Shown here in pieces: positions 1 to 6,023 of a stretch of 12,989 bases of DNA. Origin of the DNA: Chloroflexota bacterium (lineage in GTDB: Bacteria; Chloroflexota; Limnocylindria; Limnocylindrales; CSP1-4); contig JACDAH010000471.1 of the NCBI GenBank assembly GCA_013695505.1, positions 1 to 12,989 on the forward strand. The letters are read 5' to 3'. The notes under the pieces are model-generated. The model searched no databases. It had not been told where the DNA came from and saw only the letters and a program-made list of their open reading frames with translations. The translations under genes and the position numbers were made by a program. The stretch's first letter is position 1, and each line of letters starts with the position of its first letter.

Positions 1-17
1 TCATGAGGTCCCTCCCC
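1..17 (-). promoter_or_regulatory. Ribosome binding site and start codon of a gene leaving the left edge
   Basis: On the minus strand a strong Shine-Dalgarno run, GGGGAGGG (17 down to 10), lies about 6 nt before an ATG at 4-2. Only the start codon and one more base are inside the window, so the product is unknown. The preceding sigma-like gene on the same strand ends at 182, which leaves about 165 bp for a promoter. Confidence 0.5.
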
Positions 18-33
18 GCGACCGATCGTACGA

Positions 34-45
34 GCATGATCATGC
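34..45. repeat. Perfect 12-bp palindrome, possible operator
   Basis: GCATGATCATGC is a perfect palindrome. It lies about 17 bp upstream of the Shine-Dalgarno site of the minus-strand gene that leaves the window, next to a second palindrome TCGTACGA (26-33). The position suits a regulator binding site, but no regulator is identified. Confidence 0.4.
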
Positions 46-181
46 ACCCCCGGGACGTTCGGCGTGGCATCGGACCCGGCGCAGATCACCACGGCCGACG
101 TCCCCGCCCGGCGGGTCCGTCCGGCGGTCGGCCCCCGGGGACAGCCGCAGGGAGAGGTCGCATAACACCCGACGAATCCGT

Positions 182-784
182 TCAAGGCCTACCACGCACG
201 ATATAGGACGAGGCGTCGAGGACCTCGCGCAGGCCCTCAACTGGGCCGAGGTGGGTGAGATTGTCCGGGTTGACGATCGAGCGGATTGCGCTGACCCGGC
301 CGCCGGCAACCTCGAACGTCATCACCGCCATCACCGCCATCACCCCGCCGCGTGGGCCGCGGAAGATCACTCCGGGATGGCCGTTGATCCGGTGCGGCTC
401 GAACGACGTGCCGAGCCGCTCCATCTGACGCCCGAGGCCCGCGAACATGCGGGCGACCTTGTCGGCGCCGACGATCGGGGCCGACCCCTGGAGATCGCCA
501 CGCTCGGCTGCCCCGAGGAACCGCCCGAGAAGCTCGTCGAGCTCGGTCTCTGACGCGTCGAACCGTGGCCGGCGCTCGGCGATGAACCGCCGCGCTCGGA
601 CCGCGTGCCGGCGGCAGGTCGCCGCGGTCTTCACGACGATCCCGGCGACCCCCTCGAAGTCGTAGTCGAACACGCCGTGGAGGAGAAAGACCGCCCGCTC
701 GACGGGCGTCAGGCGCTCGAGGAGCACGAGGAAGGACATCGACAGCGAGTCGGCCTGGGCGGCGAGTGCAACAAAGACCCGCAT
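182..784 (-). CDS. Truncated ECF41/SigJ-like sigma factor (sigma-4 plus SnoaL-like part)
   Basis: Residues about 11-75 match the sigma-4 DNA-binding region of ECF41/SigJ-type sigma factors (ADSLSMSFLVLLERLTPVER, then the helix-turn-helix up to AERRPRF). Residues about 80-182 are a SnoaL-like tail ending in the family signature NPDNLTHL. The usual N-terminal sigma-2 region, which binds the -10 element and core polymerase, is absent: the family is normally about 280-300 aa and this is 200. The start is firm, because AAAGGAGG lies 7 nt upstream and an in-frame TGA sits 24 nt before the ATG. From GDLQG (96-100) the sequence jumps to SAPIVGADKV, where family members normally carry about 20-25 more residues, so a second in-frame deletion is likely. 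It may be a decaying gene or a repurposed DNA-binding fragment. The family call is strong; retained function is doubtful. Confidence 0.8.
   Translation of the reverse strand: MRVFVALAAQADSLSMSFLVLLERLTPVERAVFLLHGVFDYDFEGVAGIVVKTAATCRRHAVRARRFIAERRPRFDASETELDELLGRFLGAAERGDLQGSAPIVGADKVARMFAGLGRQMERLGTSFEPHRINGHPGVIFRGPRGGVMAVMAVMTFEVAGGRVSAIRSIVNPDNLTHLGPVEGLREVLDASSYIVRGRP
320..344. repeat. 9-bp tandem repeat, about 2.8 copies
   Basis: The unit CATCACCGC is repeated head to tail. On the coding (minus) strand it gives the residue run VMAVMAVM in the SnoaL-like part of the sigma remnant. This looks like an in-frame slippage duplication inside a beta strand. Confidence 0.7.
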
Positions 785-864
785 GGTTGGGCCTCCTTTC
801 TCATCTCAACGCCAAGACGAGATGGAAGCCGGCGATGTGAAGCGGGCAGTTGCGCCGCAAGCGT

Positions 865-1041
865 TCAGCTTCGGGGGCGCAGGTCCTCGTCCGGTCCCGG
901 GATCGTTCGCGGATCGGTCGGGACCGTCTGCGGTGGCATCCGACGGTCTGGACCCCGGGCGACTTCCTCGGCGATCAGGTGACGAAGCTCTTCGAGGCCA
1001 TCGGCCCCGAGCTTCTCGCGTAGTTTCGGATAGTCAGGCAT
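865..1041 (-). CDS. Small hypothetical protein, 58 aa
   Basis: An ATG-initiated ORF of 58 codons lies between the DUF6766-type gene and the sigma remnant, on the same strand as both. AGAGG sits about 4 nt before the ATG. The product starts MPDYPKLREKLGADGLEEL and is a charged, probably helical N-terminal half followed by a Pro/Asp/Arg-rich tail (residues about 34-58). Codon third positions are GC-rich, as in true genes here. I do not recognise the family. It ends 80 bp before the sigma remnant, so the two may be co-transcribed. Without it, 784-1123 would be an unexplained stretch. Confidence 0.45.
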   Translation of the reverse strand: MPDYPKLREKLGADGLEELRHLIAEEVARGPDRRMPPQTVPTDPRTIPGPDEDLRPRS

Positions 1042-1122
1042 GTGGCCTCTATGGCGGCGCGACGAGTGGTCGCGACGATCGTGCCGCGTCGGCTTCCCGG
1101 CCGCGACTCGCGCTCGTCCGCC

Positions 1123-1779
1123 TCATCCGCCGGTTTCCCAGATGGGAGCGTCGACGGGCTTGGACTCCGGCGAGCCGCGTTGGCGCAGCACGATGCTCAG
1201 CCCGACGAGCGCCGCGATCGACAGGAACTCGCTTTGCCAGTTCTGGAACGACTCGAACCAGAGCTGAGGCGTCGCGAGGTACTCGATCGGCGTGACGGGC
1301 GCCTCACCGTGCGATTGCTGCTCGGACGAGTAGGCCGCGGCGCCCGTGATCACGTGCAGGGCGAACGAGATCACAAAGAACGCAAGGAGCGTGATGGACA
1401 GCGAGTTCGCGTACAGCTTCGACAGCCACCCGCCGGCACGGACGGGCCAGGGTGCGCCGGGCCGATCGGGATCGGGCTCACGATCGACCTCCTCCTCGCC
1501 GTCGATCGACTTGGACTCCGGCGATCCCTTCTGGCGGAGTGACACCGTCAGCACGACGAACAGACCCATCTGCAGGAATTCGCTTTCCCAGTTCTCGAAC
1601 ACCGCCTCACCGAAGTGCCCGGTCGTGAGATACGTCCCGAGCGGTACGGCGTCGGCTCCGTGCTCCCGCTCACCATCGTTGAAGACGGACCACCCCGTGA
1701 GCGTCTGCCCCGCGAGGGACAGACCGAACAAGGCCATTACGACGATCGTGAGGCTGTTGTTTCGGACGAACTTCGGCAT
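1123..1779 (-). CDS. DUF6766-type membrane protein with internal duplication
   Basis: A 218-aa integral membrane protein of unknown function made of two homologous halves (about 1-95 and 117-211). Each has an N-terminal transmembrane helix (about 9-29 and 125-147), a loop ending in N-W-x-S-E-F-L, a second helix (about 66-83 and 184-200) and a closing LRQ(K/R)GSPESK motif. A charged linker rich in Asp, Glu and Pro (93-112) joins the halves. This matches my recollection of the DUF6766 family, common in soil bacteria. The duplication is still visible in DNA: a 15-bp sequence, CTTGGACTCCGGCGA, occurs at 1159-1173 and 1510-1524. The ATG has no clear Shine-Dalgarno site. It is divergent from the next gene across 138 bp. 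Confidence 0.8.
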   Translation of the reverse strand: MPKFVRNNSLTIVVMALFGLSLAGQTLTGWSVFNDGEREHGADAVPLGTYLTTGHFGEAVFENWESEFLQMGLFVVLTVSLRQKGSPESKSIDGEEEVDREPDPDRPGAPWPVRAGGWLSKLYANSLSITLLAFFVISFALHVITGAAAYSSEQQSHGEAPVTPIEYLATPQLWFESFQNWQSEFLSIAALVGLSIVLRQRGSPESKPVDAPIWETGG

Positions 1780-1905
1780 GGACGGATTGAGCCCGACGCA
1801 GGATCACGACAGTCTGATCCAGAAGGGTTGGCGCCTTGCGATCGCGCGGCGAACTCCTTTCTCATGGGCGCCTCGTCAACTGCGACCCGCGGTTGCCCTC
1901 GATGC

Positions 1906-1918
1906 CATACTCCGGTCA
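1906..1918 (+). promoter_or_regulatory. Possible -10 element for a leaderless transcript
   Basis: CATACT (1906-1911) matches four of six -10 consensus positions and ends 6 nt before the ATG at 1918, which has no Shine-Dalgarno site. Transcription would then start at or next to the ATG, giving a leaderless mRNA. No convincing -35 element is seen, so this is weak. Confidence 0.22.
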
Positions 1919-2595
1919 TGCCGGTCCACACCGTCATCGAACGCGGGCCCAAGGGAAAGCGGTCGGTCGCATTCAGCCTCGATTGGCCGGGCTGGAGCCG
2001 CGGCGCCAAGACGCCCGAGGCAGCCCTCGAGACCCTCGAGTCCTATCGCGAGCGCTACCGGCCGATCGCCGAGCTCGCAGGCATAGCGGCCGATTTCGAT
2101 GCCGCCGGGCCCATTGACGTCGTTGAAGACCGGGTCGGACCCGGATCGACCGACTTCTGGGGCATCTCCTTCGCGCCGTCGTCGACCGAACGAGATGATC
2201 CCATGGATCCGGCTCGGCTCGAACGCGGGATCACGATCGTCCAGGCCTGCTGGGTGTTCTTCGACGGCGTCGTGGCGCGCGTCTCGGCGGAGATGCGCAA
2301 GGGGCCGCGCGGGGGCGGGCGCGACCGCCACCGGATCTTCCGCCACACGGTCCGGACCGAGAGCGAGGACTTCGCGAAGCAGGTCGGCCTGCGGATCGAG
2401 GAGGAAGGCGCGCTGACCCCGGACGGGCTGCGGCGGCACCGCGAGACCTACGTCGCGGCGATGCGCGCCTATAACGCCGGCGAGGTTGCAAAGCGGATGC
2501 GGTCATGGACGCTGCCCTATCTGATCCGGCACACGGCCTTCCACACCCTCGACCATGCGTGGGAGATGGAGGACAAGGACCTTTCGGGCGAGTGA
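1918..2595 (+). CDS. Conserved uncharacterised protein, DinB-like C-terminus
   Basis: A 225-aa soluble protein. Residues about 3-48 (VIERGPKGKRSVAFSLDWPG onward) resemble a HicB-like small fold with a W-P-G-W turn. A helical region follows, with a conserved-looking MRKGPRGGGRDR stretch (126-137) and His/Glu-rich helices, including RHTVRTESEDF (142-152) and HTAFHTLDHAWEMED (205-219). The spaced histidines recall DinB/DUF664 metal-binding four-helix proteins, but no catalytic assignment is justified. The ORF stays open upstream to 1615, but that part overlaps the divergent DUF6766 gene and has unlikely composition; M-P-V-H at 1918 is the sensible start. The next gene begins 84 bp downstream on the same strand. 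Confidence 0.72.
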   Translation: MPVHTVIERGPKGKRSVAFSLDWPGWSRGAKTPEAALETLESYRERYRPIAELAGIAADFDAAGPIDVVEDRVGPGSTDFWGISFAPSSTERDDPMDPARLERGITIVQACWVFFDGVVARVSAEMRKGPRGGGRDRHRIFRHTVRTESEDFAKQVGLRIEEEGALTPDGLRRHRETYVAAMRAYNAGEVAKRMRSWTLPYLIRHTAFHTLDHAWEMEDKDLSGE

Positions 2596-2679
2596 CCGAG
2601 ACGCTCCAGAGACGGACCCCCGGTTCCATGGGGTCGACCGGAGTGGACGTTCTCCGAGTCGACGAGATGGAGATGCGCG

Positions 2680-3270
2680 ATGCCCACGCCGCCTCGCCGC
2701 CCCCGCCGAGATGTCCGGTTCCGCTGGATCGGGCTGCCCAGGCTCGGCGGTACCGCCGTCGCCTCAGTGGCCCTGTGTGGCCTGCTGCTGACATCGTCGG
2801 GCTGCACCTCGACGCCCAGTGCCGCACTCCGCATCAAGAACGCCGCAGCGGCGCTCGCCCCGCGTCTCGGCCAGACTGCCGAGGACGTCGCCGCCCGATT
2901 CTTCTCGCGGTTCAGCGGCCAGACTGAGGAGGCGATCGGGGCCCAGGCGGAGCGAGCCGTCGCGAAGACCGCCTGGCTCGACACGTTCCTTGCCCACGTC
3001 GCCCAGAATCGCGTAAAGATCGCAAAGGTTGCCCACGGCGCTGCCTGCGACTGGATCGAGATCAGCGACGCGTTCGCCGAGACGACCGATGAGGCACGGT
3101 TGGCGAAGCTGGCAGCGATCATCGTCGGCCACATCCGGGCGGAGGGTCTCGATCCCGACGAGGCCGAGCTCCGGGAGATCGCCGATACCGTCCTCGAGCA
3201 GGTCGACAAGCTCGAGAACGGAACGCTCGATCCGGGGGCCCTTGCGACCGACTTCGCCTGCCTGTTCTAG
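2680..3270 (+). CDS. Putative lipoprotein or exported protein, unknown function
   Basis: A 196-aa protein with an Arg-rich N-terminus (residues 6-15), a hydrophobic core (about 24-37) and a lipobox-like TSSGC ending at Cys42, so it is probably exported and lipid-anchored. The -3 residue is Ser rather than the usual Leu or Val, so plain Sec secretion is possible. The mature part (about 46-190) is predicted all-helical, rich in Ala, Glu and Asp, and has no motif I recognise. GGAG lies 7 nt before the ATG. It follows the DinB-like gene by 84 bp and precedes the tautomerase by 64 bp on the same strand. Confidence 0.68.
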   Translation: MPTPPRRPRRDVRFRWIGLPRLGGTAVASVALCGLLLTSSGCTSTPSAALRIKNAAAALAPRLGQTAEDVAARFFSRFSGQTEEAIGAQAERAVAKTAWLDTFLAHVAQNRVKIAKVAHGAACDWIEISDAFAETTDEARLAKLAAIIVGHIRAEGLDPDEAELREIADTVLEQVDKLENGTLDPGALATDFACLF

Positions 3271-3273
3271 GTT

Positions 3274-3322
3274 CGCGAAGGGCGGATATCCGTCTCAGGC
3301 TGCGCGAAGGATCGCAGATCCG
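3274..3322. repeat. Imperfect direct repeat and palindrome upstream of the tautomerase
   Basis: CGCGAAGGGCGGATATCCG (3274-3292) and CGCGAAGGATCGCAGATCCG (3303-3322) share CGCGAAGG and an ATCCG-type end. The starts are 29 bp apart. The first copy contains the perfect palindrome CGGATATCCG (3283-3292). The pair ends 12 bp before the ATG at 3335 and could be an operator pair. Confidence 0.4.
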
Positions 3323-3334
3323 CACAATGTCTCC

Positions 3335-4054
3335 ATGCCCGTGGTTCGCATCGACGTGCTCGCGCCGTGGTCCGAGGCCGACATCGGCCACCTCGGCGAC
3401 GCTGTCCATGCCGCACTCGTGGAAACGATGGGCGTACCGGCGCGCGATCGGTTCCAGGTGATCGAGCAGCACGCGCCCGGCGAGTTCGTCTTCGACCGCG
3501 CCTACCTCGACGTCCCGCGATCGGATCGGTTCGTGCTGATTCAGGTGACGCTCTCCGCTGGTCGGTCGACCGAGGTCAAGCAGTCGTTCTATCGACGCCT
3601 GGCCGAGCTCGTCCACGAGCGCGTCGGTCTTTCGATCGACGACGTCGCGATCTGTCTGATCGAAAATCAGCGCGAGGACTGGTCGTTCGGCCGCGGCGAT
3701 GCGAGCTATGTGGTGCACCGAAGGAGCAGTGGCGGTAGCGACGCCCGTCGAATGCGAGTCGCGCGTAGGCCGAGCCTTAAGAAGCGGGCGGCTCTTTCCT
3801 ACGACGAGTGCGCGATCTCCCGACCGTCGCCCGCGGGCGCAGCCCGTCCATCGAGAGCTCGAGAGGCGCTCGGCAAGGGACCGGCCCCTCGGGTGAGGTC
3901 TCGCCCGCCATCGCGAGCGCGTTCGGCGGCGTCCTCCTGCTCGCCGGTCGACTCGGCGACCTCCTCGGCCGCCGGCGCATCTTCCTGGCCGGGCTCGCGG
4001 TATTCACCGCGGCCTCGCTCGCGTGCGGGATCCGCGTCAGCCAGGAGACCTTGA
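3335..4054 (+). CDS. Tautomerase-family protein with abnormal read-through C-terminus
   Basis: Residues 1-128 form a tautomerase of the 4-oxalocrotonate tautomerase/MIF superfamily. Pro2, the expected catalytic base, follows the initiator Met. VETMGVPARDRFQVIEQH (29-46) and the closing NQREDWSFGRG (111-121) and SYVV match single-chain members of about 125-135 aa. Such enzymes catalyse keto-enol or related isomerisations; the substrate here is unknown. No stop follows YVVHRR, and the frame runs on to residue 239 through Arg/Ser/Pro/Ala-rich sequence that overlaps an MFS fragment in another frame. The native stop was probably lost when the 3' end was joined to foreign sequence. The enzyme domain looks intact; the tail is probably meaningless and may destabilise the product. 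Confidence 0.75.
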   Translation: MPVVRIDVLAPWSEADIGHLGDAVHAALVETMGVPARDRFQVIEQHAPGEFVFDRAYLDVPRSDRFVLIQVTLSAGRSTEVKQSFYRRLAELVHERVGLSIDDVAICLIENQREDWSFGRGDASYVVHRRSSGGSDARRMRVARRPSLKKRAALSYDECAISRPSPAGAARPSRAREALGKGPAPRVRSRPPSRARSAASSCSPVDSATSSAAGASSWPGSRYSPRPRSRAGSASARRP

Positions 4055-4057
4055 TCC
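3808..4057 (+). pseudogene. Fragment of a DHA2-type MFS drug-efflux transporter
   Basis: In a frame different from the tautomerase tail, residues at 3913-4032 read FGGVLLLAGRLGDLLGRRR and then a hydrophobic segment ending AASLACGI. This is the motif A loop and flanking helices 2-3 of EmrB/QacA-type transporters, which are normally about 450-550 aa with 14 helices. The upstream piece (LPTVARG at about 3817) may be a degraded helix 1 end. After SQETLI (about 4056) similarity stops in all frames. With only about 80 of some 500 residues left and no intact start, this is a relic. Confidence 0.7.
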
Positions 4058-4167
4058 AGCGAAGGCGGCCGCTGGCGCGAGGGCGCCGCCGCCAGGCGTC
4101 GCGGCTCAGGACACGCCGTCGTCTCCCGGGTCGGGTTCTGCACAGACGGTCGGGAGTTACCGTGGCC

Positions 4168-5403
4168 CTAGGATGCGAGGAGCCTATTTGGCGCTAGGTC
4201 GAGATCGCTGGTCTCAGTGACCGACGGAGCCTCACGTTGCTCCATCGCAGCCCCACTGAGAGCTGTCTGTATAGACTGGATGCGCGTGAGCTCTTCGGCT
4301 GCGATGTCCATCACGTTCGAGTCCGTCGGTGCCCCGCCCTGTTCCAGGGCCGTCACAAACTTCTTCCGCGCGCGTTTGTAGTCGTCGTATGTTCCCCCGC
4401 CAACAGCCTTGCGGGCGATCGAGAGAAGGCCTCGCATGGCGGTAGCGAACGCTAGCGTCTCTCGCTCCACAAGTACGGCGTCCGCTGCGATCAGCGTGCA
4501 GATTGACGCGACCATGTCGCCGATGGTCGGAGGAGTCGACTCCGATGTCGCCAATGCTGCCATTGCGGCCGCGGCGTCCAGATCCCCCTCGCTCCATCGG
4601 AACATGACGTCGTCAATCCGATCGCGTGTTCGGCGAGCCTCGCCCTCCCATGGCCGCTCGCGGCCGAAAGTCTCTGTCCGTCGAACTCGCAACAGGATCC
4701 ACGCACCGTCCTCAAGCGGAACGCCGTCGTAGCGAACCTCGAAAACATCCTGCCCAAGGTCACGCACCCGCAGATTCAGTTCAGATAGCTGATTGCCCCG
4801 GTGAAGGAGTAGGTAGGTGTCTGGCCCAATGACGGATTCCGGTGATAGTTCATGGCTGAGCCCACTGAGTTGATCGAATACGGCGAATGGCTTCTTGCCT
4901 TCCGCCAGCAGGGTCTGCACTCCACCGATAAGGGCGGTGCCGGCGTCTTTCAGAACCAAGGCTGGGCCGGCGATGGATGCCGTTGAAATCGCACCAGATA
5001 CCACGTTGATGCTCGCAGTGGCGACGCTTCGCAAGATCCCGCCGAGTGCATTGTCTTGTTCGATGCCTTTGACGACTGAGTGGATTCGAATCTTCCCGCC
5101 TCGATACGCGATTGGTTCGAGGATGGCCTTGTTGAACGACGGGCCCAGATGAGTGTCGCGTTCAAGGTCGTAGGTACCTAGGGCGACCTTGAAGATCTGG
5201 TCACCGACAGCGACTTCGATGGTCCCGGAAACCATTCTTTCGTTCCAGAACGACGGGTCGCGATTCACGTACCAAGACAAGGCATCGACTGCGAGGTAGT
5301 GCTTTCTAGGGGCCAACGGGAGCCTATCCGTGGATGATGGCTCAACCGTCGGAGTCAAGACTTGTGGCTCGCCGTCGCCCGCTCTTGCCGGCCAGTCGAT
5401 CAT
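4168..5403 (-). CDS. Unknown 411-aa protein at the distal end of the RM island
   Basis: I do not recognise this family. Visible parts: a polar N-terminal 30 residues; a probable beta-rich domain (about 35-115, containing YLAVDALSWYVNRDPSFW and GTIEVAVGDQIFKVALGTY); a Gly/Ala/Ser-rich hydrophobic stretch (about 120-166) that could be amphipathic or membrane-active helices; a second beta-rich part (about 190-247, including TYLLLHRGNQ and DGAWILLRVRRTE); and an Ala-rich helical C-terminal half (about 255-390). GGAGG lies 9 nt before the ATG. It is the last gene of the minus-strand series from hsdR, but a 186-bp gap separates it from the zinc-ribbon gene, so it may have its own promoter. Base composition is less GC-rich than the left part of the window. 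It meets the MFS relic head to head at its 3' end. Confidence 0.75.
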   Translation of the reverse strand: MIDWPARAGDGEPQVLTPTVEPSSTDRLPLAPRKHYLAVDALSWYVNRDPSFWNERMVSGTIEVAVGDQIFKVALGTYDLERDTHLGPSFNKAILEPIAYRGGKIRIHSVVKGIEQDNALGGILRSVATASINVVSGAISTASIAGPALVLKDAGTALIGGVQTLLAEGKKPFAVFDQLSGLSHELSPESVIGPDTYLLLHRGNQLSELNLRVRDLGQDVFEVRYDGVPLEDGAWILLRVRRTETFGRERPWEGEARRTRDRIDDVMFRWSEGDLDAAAAMAALATSESTPPTIGDMVASICTLIAADAVLVERETLAFATAMRGLLSIARKAVGGGTYDDYKRARKKFVTALEQGGAPTDSNVMDIAAEELTRIQSIQTALSGAAMEQREAPSVTETSDLDLAPNRLLAS

Positions 5404-5448
5404 GTTTACATCCCTCCGAAGCCAGTGTCGCCGCAGAATACAAGGCGC

Positions 5449-5535
5449 ACATCTAACGCCCGTCTCTGAAGCGGCAGACCCGACAATATCGTGAGAATTC
5501 GATGGCGGTCGACGCTACATCCAGCGCCTGAAGCG
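5449..5535. repeat. Imperfect direct repeat, weakly attC-like
   Basis: ACATCTAACGCC followed after 5 nt by CTGAAGCG (5449-5473) recurs as ACATCCAGCGCC running straight into CTGAAGCG (5517-5535). Read on the minus strand the first copy ends CTTCAGAGACGGGCGTTAGATGT. It carries a GTTRRRY core like the 3' end of an integron attC site, about 45 nt before the ATG of the 411-aa gene. A matching RYYYAAC core was not found upstream on that strand, so a functional attC is doubtful. The repeat itself is plain; no other function is evident in the 5404-5589 gap. Confidence 0.4.
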
Positions 5536-5589
5536 CGCGGTGACCTCGTTGTTGCGCCCAATCGCATGCAAACTCCGAGGCAGCCGCCT

Positions 5590-5994
5590 CTATCGAGCAA
5601 GCAACCTAAGCGTTACGTAGGCACCTACGAGACCGAAGACGGTGCTCCAAACGAGCGCGCTGATGAACGTCCCGGCGAGGTCGTTTCCTATCGCCTGTGA
5701 CACCGCCGAAGCCAGCACCGCTCCGATCCACCAGCAGATCGAGCTCACCAGAATCGTGGTGACGAGGACCTCGAAGGCGCTGAGAAACCAGCGCGCCACC
5801 TGACGGCGCTCGAACGGATCCGGGCGTACCTCGACGAAGATCGTTGTCGGCAGGCTCTCCACAAGCGGTTCGGACCTGGAGATAGGAGACGGCTCGAAGC
5901 GCCAATCGCATGCGGCGCAGCGATCCTTGCCTGGAATTCGGCGGCTTGCACACCTCGGGCAGCGCGTCGAGCCGGCGCGACGAGAATCCACCAA
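5590..5994 (-). CDS. Zinc-ribbon plus two-TM small membrane protein
   Basis: A 134-aa protein with an N-terminal zinc ribbon, C12-P-R-C15 and C26-A-A-C29, then a polar linker and two predicted transmembrane helices (about 70-97 and 108-130), ending LRLLAR. The zinc ribbon should lie in the cytosol. The start is TTG at 5994, with GGGAGGG about 5 nt upstream; GTG three bases later is equally possible, and no in-frame ATG precedes the cysteines. It starts 29 bp after the SHOCT gene stops, so it is almost certainly in the same transcript as hsdRSM. No exact family is recognised; ribbon-plus-TM proteins are common as small membrane sensors or effectors. Confidence 0.72.
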   Translation of the reverse strand: MVDSRRAGSTRCPRCASRRIPGKDRCAACDWRFEPSPISRSEPLVESLPTTIFVEVRPDPFERRQVARWFLSAFEVLVTTILVSSICWWIGAVLASAVSQAIGNDLAGTFISALVWSTVFGLVGAYVTLRLLAR

Positions 5995-6023
5995 GGATGC
6001 CCTCCCATACCTGCGTCTCTCTG

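Noticed and set aside
1615..1917. Longer N-terminus for the DinB-like protein from an upstream ATG
   Set aside because: It would overlap the divergent DUF6766 gene and add residues of unlikely composition; similarity to the family begins at the M-P-V-H at 1918.
4072..4095. CTGGCG...CGCCAG hairpin between the convergent tautomerase and 411-aa genes, possible terminator
   Set aside because: The stem is only 6 bp in very GC-rich sequence with no T-run on either strand; such pairs arise by chance here.
3799..4143. A 114-codon minus-strand ORF across the MFS relic
   Set aside because: Its composition is Ala/Arg/Glu/Pro-rich without motif, and the plus strand explains the region as an MFS fragment.
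5406..5600. A 64-codon minus-strand ORF that fills the gap between the zinc-ribbon gene and the 411-aa gene
   Set aside because: It starts at TTG without a ribosome site, has an Arg/Cys/Gly-rich composition unlike a real protein here, and covers the direct repeat. Its neat fit between genes is noted but does not prove coding.
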